Positions 25,515 through 34,033 are shown, counted from the stretch's first letter. The stretch is DNA of 64,000 nucleotides from an uncultured Blautia sp. (GCA_934378195.1 CAKRPO010000008.1:1-64000); one strand, 5' to 3'. Program-made: numbers and translations. Notes: generated by a model not told the origin, from the letters alone.

Positions 25515-25783
25515 AAACCGATGAGGAAGAAGAGTAAATGATCCGGTAACATCCCAGAGAGCAGGTGATGGTGGAAGCCTGTATGAAGCCAATCATTGAA
25601 TGGCCTTCCGAGGGCAGTCCGAAATTTTGATCTGAAGAGTAGGCACTGACGGGAACCGAACCCGTTATCAATCAGGAGTGTATGTTTGTACATGAGAAAG
25701 TGGACGATACGTCAATTTGAGTGGTACCGCGATAATAAGAAATTATTACCGTCTCAAGCATAGCTTGGGGCGGTTCTTTTTTT
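25515..25783 (+). ncRNA. Tryptophan-specific T-box leader
   Basis: A tRNA-sensing leader for trpXYZ. Stem I starts near 25521: GGAAG (25525-25529) pairs with CTTCC (25605-25609), the loop-E half AGTA (25533-25536) faces GAA (25598-25600), and AATGAT pairs with ATCATT above it. The triplet directly after GAA, at 25601-25603, is TGG, the tryptophan codon. AGAGAG near 25556 and GGTGATGG near 25564 are the distal-loop elements. The conserved T-box GAGTGGTACCGCG is at 25719-25731. The terminator is at 25748-25783. Uncharged tRNA-Trp should favour the antiterminator and allow transport-gene expression. The UGGU bulge would pair best with discriminator A, whereas bacterial tRNA-Trp usually has G73. 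Confidence 0.9.
25748..25783 (+). terminator. T-box-controlled terminator
   Basis: A 12-bp stem, ACCGTCTCAAGC with GCTTGGGGCGGT (two T-G pairs), and a 3-nt loop, followed by TCTTTTTTT. The 5' arm overlaps the sequence that would pair with the T-box antiterminator. Confidence 0.9.
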
Positions 25784-25824
25784 CTCATGGCACATAAAAT
25801 GTAGAAAGAGAGAGGAATAGGACT

Positions 25825-26853
25825 ATGAAAAAAAGAATGTTAGTAATCGCAGCAGCAGTAGCAGCAACAAGTATGATGATGGCTTCACCTGTAATGGCAG
25901 ATGATTTCAAAGTAGGTATCTGTAACTATGTAGATGATGCTTCCCTGAATCAGATCGTGGATAATATTCAGTCTCGCCTTGAAGAGATTGGAGAAGAAAA
26001 AGGTGTCACATTTGATGTATCCTATGATAACTGTAATGCAGATGCCAGCGTTATGGAACAGATCATTTCTGATTTCCAGGCTGACAATGTAGACCTGATG
26101 GTAGGCGTTGCAACACCGGTTGCCATGCGTATGCAGTCTGCAACAGAAGGAACCGATATACCGGTTGTCTTCTCGGCAGTATCTGACCCGGTTGGATCAG
26201 GTCTTGTAGATTCGCTGGAAGCTCCTGGAGCAAACATTACGGGAACCAGTGATTATCTGGATACTTCTTCCATCATGAAACTGATCCAGGCACAGAATCC
26301 TGATGTAAAGAAAATCGGACTTCTTTATGATGTAGGACAGGATTCCTCCACAACAGCGATCCAGGAAGCGAAGGATTATCTGGACGAAGAAGGAATCGAA
26401 TATGTAGAGCGTACCGGAACAACAACAGATGAAGTTCAGCTTGCAGCAGAAGCACTGATTGCTGATGGGGTAGATGCAGTTTTCACACCAACCGACAACA
26501 CCATCATGACAGCAGAGCTTTCCATTTATGAGAAATTCATTGAAGCAGGAATCCCGCACTACACAGGAGCTGACTCCTTTGCACTGAACGGTGCATTTGT
26601 AGGATACGGTGTTGACTATACAAATCTCGGACAGAAAACAGCAGACATGATTGCTGATATCCTGGTAGATGGTGCAAAACCGGAAGAAACAGCGGTTGAA
26701 ACATTTGACAATGGTACTGCAACCGTTAATACTGAGACATGTGAAGCTCTTGGCCTTGATTTTGATACCGTAAAAAAAGCATTTGAACCACTCTGCACAC
26801 AGGTAAATGAAATTACGACAGCAGAAAGCTTCGATGATGTAGAAGCAAAATAA
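25825..26853 (+). CDS. trpX: Tryptophan ABC transporter substrate-binding protein TrpX
   Basis: A 342-residue exported protein. The N-terminal 25 residues are a signal peptide with a basic start, an Ala/Met-rich core and an AxA-type site (SPVMADDF). There is no lipobox cysteine. The body is an ABC-transporter substrate-binding domain of the PF04392 type (DVSYDNCNADASVMEQI, PVVFSAVSDPVGSGLV). Together with the permease and ATPase that follow, and the TGG T-box, this identifies the TrpXYZ tryptophan uptake system. GAGAGGAATAGG precedes the ATG. A hairpin follows the stop and may raise its mRNA level relative to trpYZ. Confidence 0.88.
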   Translation: MKKRMLVIAAAVAATSMMMASPVMADDFKVGICNYVDDASLNQIVDNIQSRLEEIGEEKGVTFDVSYDNCNADASVMEQIISDFQADNVDLMVGVATPVAMRMQSATEGTDIPVVFSAVSDPVGSGLVDSLEAPGANITGTSDYLDTSSIMKLIQAQNPDVKKIGLLYDVGQDSSTTAIQEAKDYLDEEGIEYVERTGTTTDEVQLAAEALIADGVDAVFTPTDNTIMTAELSIYEKFIEAGIPHYTGADSFALNGAFVGYGVDYTNLGQKTADMIADILVDGAKPEETAVETFDNGTATVNTETCEALGLDFDTVKKAFEPLCTQVNEITTAESFDDVEAK

Positions 26854-26855
26854 TC

Positions 26856-26877
26856 TTTCGTAAGACTGCTTGCGAAA
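26856..26877 (+). other. Intercistronic hairpin between trpX and trpY
   Basis: TTTCGTAAG and CTTGCGAAA form a 9-bp stem (one T-G pair) with a 4-nt loop and no T tract. Such elements often stabilise the binding-protein message. Confidence 0.55.
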
Positions 26878-26901
26878 TAAAATCAACTGGAGGAATTCAC
26901 T

Positions 26902-27828
26902 GTGACAATTGCAATTATGCTCTCCCTTGGAGAGACAGCCTTAAAGCTTGGACTGATCTGTTCATTGACAGTTCTTGCCTTGTTTCTTAGTTATTCTATG
27001 CTGAATGTCTGCGACCTTTCTACAGACGGCTGCTTCACTTTTGGAGCAGCTGTAGGAGCAGTTGTAGCTGTTAGCGGTCATCCGTTCCTGTCTATTGCGG
27101 CAGCAATGGCAGCCGGTGTGACATCCGGATTTGTAACGGCTATTCTGCAGACCAAACTTGGCGTGGACAGTCTGCTTGCCGGAATCATTGTTAACACTGC
27201 ATTGTATTCGGTGAATATTGCAGTAATGGGAGGTTCTTCTCTTATTAATATGAACCGGACAACTACCGTGTTTACCATGATGAAGGATACACTTGCAGGT
27301 ACTCCGTTGAAAGGAAGAGAAGATATCATTATTGCGGCAATCGCAGTGATCCTTGTAATTGTATTTCTGGTATTTTTCCTGAAAACAAGACTTGGCCTTG
27401 CAATCCGGGCAACTGGAAACAACTCGGATATGGTAAAATCTTCCTCAATCAACCCTGTATTTACAACAGTAATTGGTCTTTGTGTGGCAAATGCTTTTAC
27501 GGCATTATCCGGATGCCTTTTGTCTCAGTCTCAGAAATCAGTAGATATCAATATCGGTCAGGGAATGGTCACAATTGCGCTGGCTTCCCTGCTGATCGGA
27601 GGAACGGTCCTGGGACGTGGGGGGATTTTTGTGAGAGCCGTGGGAATGGTTCTTGGTTCTTTTATTTTCCGCCTGGTTTATACAATTGCACTTCGTTTCA
27701 ATATGCCGGCATTTATGCTGAAACTGGTGTCTTCTGTCATCGTTGTTCTTGCAATCTCCGGTCCTTACCTCAAAAAACAGTGGCCGCAGATTCGAAGAAG
27801 AATGACTCATACAAAAGGAGGCAGATAA
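26902..27828 (+). CDS. trpY: Tryptophan ABC transporter permease TrpY
   Basis: A 308-residue integral membrane protein with about eight to nine hydrophobic segments, of the branched-chain/ribose-type permease superfamily. CDLSTDGCFTFGAAVGAV near the N-terminus and the central FFLKTRLGLAIRATGNN are typical of this TrpY group. The start is a GTG at 26902 with GGAGG 8 bases upstream. It ends 3 bases before the ATPase gene. It forms the channel for the substrate captured by TrpX. Confidence 0.88.
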   Translation: MTIAIMLSLGETALKLGLICSLTVLALFLSYSMLNVCDLSTDGCFTFGAAVGAVVAVSGHPFLSIAAAMAAGVTSGFVTAILQTKLGVDSLLAGIIVNTALYSVNIAVMGGSSLINMNRTTTVFTMMKDTLAGTPLKGREDIIIAAIAVILVIVFLVFFLKTRLGLAIRATGNNSDMVKSSSINPVFTTVIGLCVANAFTALSGCLLSQSQKSVDINIGQGMVTIALASLLIGGTVLGRGGIFVRAVGMVLGSFIFRLVYTIALRFNMPAFMLKLVSSVIVVLAISGPYLKKQWPQIRRRMTHTKGGR

Positions 27829-27831
27829 TCC

Positions 27832-28620
27832 ATGTTAAAAATCAGCCATATTTCCAAAACCTTTAATCCGGGAACGGTAAACGAAAAGAAAGCCATCGAA
27901 GATCTTTCCCTGGAACTCAAAAAAGGAGACTTTGCTACGATCATTGGTTCCAATGGTGCCGGAAAGTCCACGTTGTTCAATGCAATCTGCGGAGATTTTC
28001 TGACAGATACAGGAGCAATCATGCTTGATGGGAAAGATATTACCTTTGTTCCTCAGCATGCACGTGCCAGAGAAATCGGACGTCTCTATCAGGATCCAAT
28101 GCGTGGAACTGCACCTGGTATGACGATTGAAGAAAATCTTGCGCTTGCAGCTGGTAAAGGTGGTTGGCTTTCACATACGACCCGTCAGGAAAAAGAAAGA
28201 TTCAGAGAGGAATTAAAGAAACTTGATATTGGGCTGGAAGAACGCATGAGCCATCCGGTGGGACTGCTCTCTGGTGGACAGAGACAGGCACTTACCCTTT
28301 TGATGGCAACGATGAATCCGCCGAAGCTTCTTCTTCTGGATGAGCATACAGCAGCACTTGATCCGGGAACAGCCGAGAAAGTTTTAAATCTTACCAGACG
28401 CATTGTAGAAGAACATCAGCTTACATGTCTGATGATCACGCACAATATGCAGTCAGCGATTGATCTTGGAAACAGGATTCTGATGATGGATTCCGGAAAT
28501 ATTGTGTTAGATATTGGAGGAGAAGAAAAGAAAAGTATGACCGTAGACGGACTTCTTGAGAAATTTAAGACAGGTGCCGGAAAGGCACTTGATAATGATC
28601 GTATCCTTCTGTCAGAATAA
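27832..28620 (+). CDS. trpZ: Tryptophan ABC transporter ATPase TrpZ
   Basis: A 262-residue ABC ATPase: Walker A GSNGAGKST at about 39-47, signature LLSGGQRQALTLLMA, Walker B LLLLDEHTAALDP and the switch histidine in MITHN. It energises TrpXY. The gene begins 3 bases after trpY with AAAGGAGG upstream, and the operon ends in a hairpin 36 bases after the stop. Confidence 0.92.
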   Translation: MLKISHISKTFNPGTVNEKKAIEDLSLELKKGDFATIIGSNGAGKSTLFNAICGDFLTDTGAIMLDGKDITFVPQHARAREIGRLYQDPMRGTAPGMTIEENLALAAGKGGWLSHTTRQEKERFREELKKLDIGLEERMSHPVGLLSGGQRQALTLLMATMNPPKLLLLDEHTAALDPGTAEKVLNLTRRIVEEHQLTCLMITHNMQSAIDLGNRILMMDSGNIVLDIGGEEKKSMTVDGLLEKFKTGAGKALDNDRILLSE

Positions 28621-28655
28621 AAAACTAAAACCATCACTGAAAAAACTGATATGAT

Positions 28656-28705
28656 ACCTCTTAAGTAGACAAAGCGAATAACCAAAATCTACTTAGGAGG
28701 TTTTT
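28656..28705 (+). terminator. Terminator of trpXYZ (long-loop hairpin)
   Basis: A 14-bp stem (28656-28669 with 28688-28701) has an 18-nt loop and is followed by TTTT. The 3' arm contains AGGAGG, reminiscent of the sequestered ribosome site upstream of some IS3-type transposases, so an old IS end is an alternative. No transposase follows. Confidence 0.65.
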
Positions 28706-28713
28706 GTTAAAAT

Positions 28714-30039
28714 CTACAGGATAACGAGCTGCTTCTGGTATTCGTGTACAAAATGCTTCCCGCTTTTCTGACAGAGTAGTTTTTCGTAAAGGTTGGATGA
28801 AAAAGTTGTTTCTGCAAGTAATTTCTGCCCGGCCTTGTCGAGAAGGTGATCTGCGTCCGCAAGTTTGGTGAGAAGCGGAATAGAACTCTTGTGTTTGATT
28901 TCTTTTAGCAGAGAGCTGCTTTCTTTGCGAAATCCTAGAACACGGGCATAAGGTACTTTAGATGGTGTGTTTTGAATGTCGAGGATGATATGGAGCAGCG
29001 CGCGCTGAATCCTGGTCTGGGTAAGTTCCTTTGTTTTGAGAAGAGAAGCGGCCTGAAGAAAACCATGAAGTTCATTTGAACGGTTCACGATTCGCTCGGC
29101 AAGATCTCTGGAAACATCCAGATAATTACAAAAGCTGCCCGCATCCCCTTTCAATATGCAATAAGAAAGAAGCAAATCGAGCGCGTCTTCTGTCAGATAT
29201 TCGTTCTTTTGCAGAGAAGATGCTAAGAGCGAGGAAATTTCATCTGGAACCCGCGTGGAGATTCGGGAAAGCACTTCCGGTGTGAGAGTGGATTTTAGAA
29301 GTTCGCGGATTGCAGAAGCAGATGCGAAAGGAGTATTATCGTCAGAAACATCTTTGGAAGCAGTATGAGAGGAAAAAGAAACAGCTGCAGTTGGAAGTGT
29401 TTCATGATATCCCATACCCCGGCGTTTCAGAGAGACTGGTTTGATATTGCTCTCAAGTCGCAGCAGTGCCTTGCAATATTCAATTCCGAGAATATTGTTC
29501 GGAGAACTTAAAATCCGTGCGATTTGATTTAGGAGCGGAGTAAGTACGCCGTCAAAATCATCTCCTGCAAAATTATGCGGATCCTTGAAATATTCCATCA
29601 GTGACTGGCTTCTGGCAGCAGGAAAAGACAGCCCGTTACTTAAGGATTCTTTCAGAAGCCGACGATATTCTTCCGGCTCCTTTACGAGAATCTCTGCAAG
29701 TTCCTGCAAAGCAGAAACCTCTCCGCTTTCACTTCCAAAGCAGAGTGTATCTATGACATGCAGTCCATCCAGCATGGAAACCCCGCCCATAGCAAAGGCT
29801 TCTGCACTTGCAGTGCTTGCCGCTACCGGCATCTCAAGTACGAGATCCGCACCGCACCGAAGTGCCATCTCAGCCCGCATATGCTTGGAAAGAAGTGCCG
29901 GTGTGCCACGCTGCACGTAATCGCCGCTCATGGCAATGACCACATAATCTGCCCCCAGTTCTTTTTTGCAATAATCAATCTGGTATTTATGCCCTCTGTG
30001 AAACGGATTATACTCCGCAATGATCCCGGTTACTTTCAT
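28714..30039 (-). CDS. tmcAL: tRNA(Met) cytidine acetate ligase
   Basis: A 441-residue nucleotidyltransferase-fold protein (YlbM/TmcAL). The N-terminus MKVTGIIAEYNPFHRGHKYQ carries the HxGH adenylylation motif (H14, H17); AMSGDYVQRGTPALLSKH follows. TmcAL activates acetate with ATP to make N4-acetylcytidine at the wobble position of elongator tRNA-Met. The helical C-terminal region is of normal length. It is a single gene facing trpXYZ and divergent from pta-ackA; pairing an acetate-consuming tRNA enzyme with the acetate-forming operon is notable but may be chance. Confidence 0.9.
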   Translation of the reverse strand: MKVTGIIAEYNPFHRGHKYQIDYCKKELGADYVVIAMSGDYVQRGTPALLSKHMRAEMALRCGADLVLEMPVAASTASAEAFAMGGVSMLDGLHVIDTLCFGSESGEVSALQELAEILVKEPEEYRRLLKESLSNGLSFPAARSQSLMEYFKDPHNFAGDDFDGVLTPLLNQIARILSSPNNILGIEYCKALLRLESNIKPVSLKRRGMGYHETLPTAAVSFSSHTASKDVSDDNTPFASASAIRELLKSTLTPEVLSRISTRVPDEISSLLASSLQKNEYLTEDALDLLLSYCILKGDAGSFCNYLDVSRDLAERIVNRSNELHGFLQAASLLKTKELTQTRIQRALLHIILDIQNTPSKVPYARVLGFRKESSSLLKEIKHKSSIPLLTKLADADHLLDKAGQKLLAETTFSSNLYEKLLCQKSGKHFVHEYQKQLVIL

Positions 30040-30096
30040 AAATAAATCCTTTCCAATAACGAAATATTCTTACATATAAATCTTTCTGATTTCCCT

Positions 30097-30125
30097 ATTG
30101 TAGCATACACCAAAAGACGCGGCAA
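30097..30125 (-). promoter_or_regulatory. Promoter of tmcAL
   Basis: Read on the - strand: TTGCCG (30125-30120), a 17-bp spacer, and TACAAT (30102-30097). Confidence 0.6.
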
Positions 30126-30201
30126 TTAAAAACATCCGTGATTTTGCCTGGATTGCACTTCAAAAAATACCACTCTTTGGAAGAATCTACATGTCAACTA
30201 C

Positions 30202-30230
30202 TTGAAATGGACTAAATCTGGGGGTATAAT
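30202..30230 (+). promoter_or_regulatory. Promoter of pta-ackA
   Basis: TTGAAA at 30202-30207, a 17-bp spacer, and TATAAT at 30225-30230. Confidence 0.8.
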
Positions 30231-30240
30231 GAATTTAGCT

Positions 30241-30280
30241 GTGAGGTCATGTTTCAGACGCTCACGCGGTCATATGACCG
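30241..30280 (+). promoter_or_regulatory. Leader dyads upstream of pta
   Basis: GTGAG (30241-30245) can pair with CTCAC (30261-30265). Immediately after lies the perfect 14-bp palindrome CGGTCATATGACCG (30267-30280), within 30 bases of the pta start codon. It could be a repressor site just downstream of the transcription start, or an RNA hairpin. Confidence 0.5.
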
Positions 30281-30305
30281 AAATAACGAAAGGAGCCATT
30301 TAATC

Positions 30306-31313
30306 ATGGGATTTGTTGATTTACTCAAAGAAAGAGCAAAAAAGAGCATCAAAACTATCGTACTGCCAGAGACAGAGGATATGAGAACAATCGAAGCAAC
30401 CGATAAGATTCTGAAAGAGGGAGTTGCCAAGATCATCCTCATCGGTAACGAAGAAGAAATCAATAAGAAAGCTGCTGAAGGCGGATTTGATATCTCCGGA
30501 GCGACAATCGTTGACCCAGAGACATCTGACAGAACTCAGGCATACATTGATAAATTTGTAGAACTGAGAGCTAAGAAAGGTATGACACCTGAGAAAGCAA
30601 AAGAGATCCTTCATACTCAGTACCCATACTATGGTGTAATGATGGTAAAAATGGGTGATGCAGACGGTATGGTATCCGGTGCATGCCATTCTACAGCAGA
30701 CACACTTCGTCCATGTCTGCAGATTCTGAAAACAAAACCAGGAACCAAACTTGTATCTGCATTCTTCCTGATCGTAGTTCCGGATTGCGAGTACGGTGCA
30801 AACGGAGCATTTGTATTTGCAGACTCTGGCCTGAACCAGAACCCGACTCCGGAAGAACTTTCTGCAATCGCAGCATCTTCAGCAGAATCCTTCCAGCTTC
30901 TTGTTGAAGAAGAGCCAATCGTTGCTATGCTTTCACATTCCACAAAGGGAAGTGCAAAACATCCGGACGTAGACAAGATGGTAGAAGCTACAAGAATCGC
31001 AAAAGAAGAACATCCGGAACTCAAACTGGATGGAGAATTCCAGCTTGACGCTGCAATCGTACCAAGCGTTGGTGCATCCAAAGCTCCGGGAAGCGAAGTT
31101 GCAGGTAAAGCAAACGTTCTGGTATTCCCTGACCTTGATGCAGGAAACATCGGATACAAACTTGCTCAGCGTCTTGGTAAAGCAGAAGCTTATGGACCTG
31201 TTACACAGGGTATCGCAAAACCAGTTAATGACCTGTCCAGAGGATGCTCTGCTGATGATATCGTTGGTGTTGTTGCTATCACAGCTGTACAGTGCCAGGC
31301 TGAAGATAAATAA
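30306..31313 (+). CDS. pta: Phosphate acetyltransferase
   Basis: A 335-residue Pta of the short form (no N-terminal regulatory domains), interconverting acetyl-CoA and acetyl phosphate. The start is MGFVDLLKERAKKSIKTIVLPE; the family segments GDADGMVSGACHSTADTLRP and MLSHSTKGSAKHP are intact. The ATG at 30306 follows AAAGGAG; an in-frame ATG 57 bases upstream overlaps the leader palindrome and is rejected. It is the first gene of the pta-ackA operon, the main route to acetate and ATP in this fermenter. Codon use is that of a highly expressed gene. Confidence 0.95.
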   Translation: MGFVDLLKERAKKSIKTIVLPETEDMRTIEATDKILKEGVAKIILIGNEEEINKKAAEGGFDISGATIVDPETSDRTQAYIDKFVELRAKKGMTPEKAKEILHTQYPYYGVMMVKMGDADGMVSGACHSTADTLRPCLQILKTKPGTKLVSAFFLIVVPDCEYGANGAFVFADSGLNQNPTPEELSAIAASSAESFQLLVEEEPIVAMLSHSTKGSAKHPDVDKMVEATRIAKEEHPELKLDGEFQLDAAIVPSVGASKAPGSEVAGKANVLVFPDLDAGNIGYKLAQRLGKAEAYGPVTQGIAKPVNDLSRGCSADDIVGVVAITAVQCQAEDK

Positions 31314-31366
31314 TTTGCACAATAAATATTACATATTTGAAACTTATTGAATAGGAGAATTTTAAG

Positions 31367-32557
31367 ATGAATGTATTGGTAATCAACTGCGGAAGTTCCT
31401 CTCTGAAATATCAGCTCATCAACTCTGATACAGAGGATGTTCTGGCAAAGGGTCTTTGCGAAAGAATCGGAATCGATGGAAGACTGGTTTATCAGAAAGC
31501 CGGACTTGACAAAGAGATCACAGAGTGTGCAATGCCTACACACAAAGAAGCTATCCAGTTTGTACTGGATGCTCTTACGAACGACAAAACAGGCGCAATC
31601 AAGAGCCTGAAAGAAGTAGATGCAATCGGACATCGTGTTGTACATGGCGGCGAGAAATTCGCAGCTTCTGCAGTGATCACAGATGAAATGATCGCAGCAG
31701 TAAAAGAATGCAACGATCTTGCACCGCTTCATAACCCGGCAAACCTGATCGGTATTGATGTTTGCTCTGAGCTTATGCCAGGTGTACCGCAGGTTGGCGT
31801 ATTTGATACCGCTTTCCATCAGACAATGCCTGCAAAAGCATATCTGTACGGACTTCCGATTGAATACTACAAAAAATACAAAGTAAGAAGATATGGTTTC
31901 CATGGAACATCCCACAGCTTCGTGTCCAAACGTGCTGTTGAATTCCTTGGTCTTGACAAAGACAACTCCAAAGTTATCGTTTGCCACCTTGGAAACGGTT
32001 CTTCTATCAGTGCTGTTAAGAACGGCAAATGTGTTGATACAACAATGGGTCTTACACCACTTGAAGGTGTTGTTATGGGAACGCGTTCCGGTAACATCGA
32101 TCCGGCAATTGTTGAGTTCATTGCTAAGAAAGAAAACCTTGACATTGCAGGTGTTATGAATGTCCTGAATAAGAAATCCGGTCTTCAGGGTATGTCTGGA
32201 GTTGGCAGTGACATGCGTGATATCAGAGCAGCGATTGCAGACGGAAACGAAGATGCAAAGAATGCATATGATGTACTTTGCTATGGCATCGCTAAATTTG
32301 TCGGTGGTTATGTAGCAGCCATGAACGGTGTAGATGCAATCGTATTTACAGCTGGTATCGGCGAAAACGTAGGACAGCTTCGTAAAGATATCTGCGACTA
32401 TTTCGGATATCTTGGTGTTGAGATTGACGACAAAGCGAATGATACATTCAGCGAAGAAATTGTTATCTCTACTCCAAATTCCAAAGTTAAAGTTGCGGTT
32501 ATTCCTACCAACGAAGAACTTGCAATCTGCAGAGATACTGTAGCACTGGTTAAATAA
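31367..32557 (+). CDS. ackA: Acetate kinase
   Basis: A 396-residue enzyme of the ASKHA fold that transfers phosphate from acetyl phosphate to ADP, generating ATP. The N-terminal VINCGSSSLKYQ, central VCHLGNGSSI and MGLTPLEGVVMGTRSGNIDP motifs, and C-terminal FTAGIGEN, are complete. It lies 53 bp after pta with ATAGGAGAA before the ATG, and a terminator ends the operon. Confidence 0.96.
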   Translation: MNVLVINCGSSSLKYQLINSDTEDVLAKGLCERIGIDGRLVYQKAGLDKEITECAMPTHKEAIQFVLDALTNDKTGAIKSLKEVDAIGHRVVHGGEKFAASAVITDEMIAAVKECNDLAPLHNPANLIGIDVCSELMPGVPQVGVFDTAFHQTMPAKAYLYGLPIEYYKKYKVRRYGFHGTSHSFVSKRAVEFLGLDKDNSKVIVCHLGNGSSISAVKNGKCVDTTMGLTPLEGVVMGTRSGNIDPAIVEFIAKKENLDIAGVMNVLNKKSGLQGMSGVGSDMRDIRAAIADGNEDAKNAYDVLCYGIAKFVGGYVAAMNGVDAIVFTAGIGENVGQLRKDICDYFGYLGVEIDDKANDTFSEEIVISTPNSKVKVAVIPTNEELAICRDTVALVK

Positions 32558-32581
32558 TCAGTTCCAAAGCCAATTAGAAGA

Positions 32582-32611
32582 GGGCTTGCCGCCGGCAGGT
32601 CCTTTTCTTTT
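32582..32611 (+). terminator. Terminator of pta-ackA
   Basis: A GC-rich stem, GGGCTTGCCG with CGGCAGGTCC, with a very tight loop, followed by TTTTCTTTT. Confidence 0.75.
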
Positions 32612-32727
32612 GCATATTTTCATATTATGACTTCCTTTTGTTGTAGCTATTACACAAAAGTATTGTGCAATATTTGCAGAAAAGTACTAAAAATGGTTTT
32701 ATGATTATGCAATCTGCAACAACTATA

Positions 32728-32756
32728 TTGACAGAGTTAAATTATAAATGTATAAT
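32728..32756 (+). promoter_or_regulatory. Consensus promoter of the LacI-type regulator gene
   Basis: A perfect TTGACA at 32728-32733, a 17-bp spacer, and a perfect TATAAT at 32751-32756. Confidence 0.85.
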
Positions 32757-32763
32757 TGCCATA

Positions 32764-32777
32764 TTGAAACGTTTCAA
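32764..32777 (+). promoter_or_regulatory. LacI-family operator at the regulator promoter
   Basis: The perfect palindrome TTGAAACGTTTCAA, with the central CG typical of LacI-family sites, starts 7 bases after the -10 box at the expected transcription start. Binding there would give autorepression. An identical copy is at 33884. Confidence 0.85.
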
Positions 32778-32805
32778 ATGTGGCTTCGCATAGAGGAATT
32801 GATGA

Positions 32806-33834
32806 ATGGATAAATCTACAAAAAAAAGAGCCACAATTACACAGGTGGCAAAACATGCAGGTGTATCTGTTGGAACGGTTTCGAATTATCTGAACGGTAC
32901 AGCAGGTGTATCGCAAGACAGAGCATTGCGAATACAGCAGGCGATTGATGAACTGGATTACATTCCGGATACTCTGGCAAGTTCTCTCCGAAGGAAGGAC
33001 AGTACAGCGATACATGTTTTAACACCGCATCTGGACAGTGCGTTTTATACAAATACGATCAGTGCTTTGATGCACGATGCGTATGAAGCTGGATATACCG
33101 TTCATATCTCCGGTTATGAATATTCGTCAGAGATAGAGAGACAGCAGCTGAGAGCATTGGAAAGCAGTAAACCAGGTACATCGATCATTGTTTTTAACGG
33201 TTATGATGATCTGGCAGAGATTAAGCGACTTGCGAAAAAACAGATTCATGTGATCATGGCAGACAGACGTGCAATTCCAGGCTATACTTCAAGCGTTATA
33301 TTTGATAACCGGCGGGCACCATTTGAAATCGTGTGCCTTCTGAAAAACAAAAAATACAAACGAATAGGACTTTTTACGGAACCTACAAAACTTCAAAATA
33401 TTCGTGAAAGAGGAGAGGGATTTCTGGAAGCTATGAAATATTTCGGTTACCCGGATCCGGAACAGGATGTTTACTCACATCCGACTCTTTTACTGGATAA
33501 ATTGAAAAGCAGTTATCTTTATATGATGGAAATTCTTGACTCAACAAAACGTGAAGATCTTCCGGATGCCTGGCTTGCAACTTCGGACTATCTGGCATTT
33601 GGCATGATGAGAGCAATCAATGAGAAGGGATATTCCATACCTGAGGACTTTGCCATTGTCGGTTACGATAATATTGAAATCTCAGGATATGTCAACCCGA
33701 GACTTACGACTGTAGAGCAGGATCAGAGATTATTTGGTAAAACATTATGGTCCGTGATTACAGAATATAATAAGACCGGGAAATATCAGAACATAGAATT
33801 ACCACAGAAGATAAAGATGAGAGGATCTTGCTAA
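32806..33834 (+). CDS. LacI-family transcriptional regulator of the sugar module
   Basis: A 342-residue regulator. The N-terminal DNA-binding domain (ATITQVAKHAGVSVGTVSNYL, about residues 9-29, then the hinge helix ASSLRRK) is followed by a periplasmic-binding-protein-like ligand domain ending in the usual PRLTTVEQDQRLFGKTLW segment. Two identical 14-bp palindromes flank the gene, one over its own promoter and one upstream of the transporter operon, so it probably controls both itself and the downstream sugar genes. The ligand is likely the imported sugar or its phosphate. Confidence 0.9.
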   Translation: MDKSTKKRATITQVAKHAGVSVGTVSNYLNGTAGVSQDRALRIQQAIDELDYIPDTLASSLRRKDSTAIHVLTPHLDSAFYTNTISALMHDAYEAGYTVHISGYEYSSEIERQQLRALESSKPGTSIIVFNGYDDLAEIKRLAKKQIHVIMADRRAIPGYTSSVIFDNRRAPFEIVCLLKNKKYKRIGLFTEPTKLQNIRERGEGFLEAMKYFGYPDPEQDVYSHPTLLLDKLKSSYLYMMEILDSTKREDLPDAWLATSDYLAFGMMRAINEKGYSIPEDFAIVGYDNIEISGYVNPRLTTVEQDQRLFGKTLWSVITEYNKTGKYQNIELPQKIKMRGSC

Positions 33835-33843
33835 AATTAATAG

Positions 33844-33872
33844 TTGTATACTGAAACAGGTATACAATTATT
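33844..33872 (+). terminator. Weak terminator or dyad after the LacI gene
   Basis: TTGTATAC and GTATACAA form a perfect 8-bp, AT-rich stem with an 8-nt loop, followed by TTATTTTT. The low GC content makes termination uncertain; it could be another protein-binding dyad. Confidence 0.5.
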
Positions 33873-33883
33873 TTTAGAAATTA

Positions 33884-33897
33884 TTGAAACGTTTCAA
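33884..33897 (+). promoter_or_regulatory. LacI-family operator upstream of the sugar transporter operon
   Basis: TTGAAACGTTTCAA, identical to the copy at 32764. It lies 137 bases before the binding-protein start. TTGAAA within it could double as a -35 box, but I find no well-spaced -10, so the promoter in 33835-34033 is unresolved. Confidence 0.85.
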
Positions 33898-34033
33898 ACG
33901 GCGCAGAGAAATATATTGGTGTACAAACATCTGAACGTGAGAAGGGAGGAGAATGGTGTTCGGATCATATGGGTAAATAAAAAGTAAATGCCGCGTAAAT
34001 GTTTCACAAGCCAATTAAAAGGAGGAATTTAAA

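Noticed and set aside
32764-32777. CcpA cre site interpretation of TTGAAACGTTTCAA
   Set aside because: The centre and length differ from the usual cre pattern, and two exact copies flank a LacI-family gene, so a local regulator is the simpler explanation.
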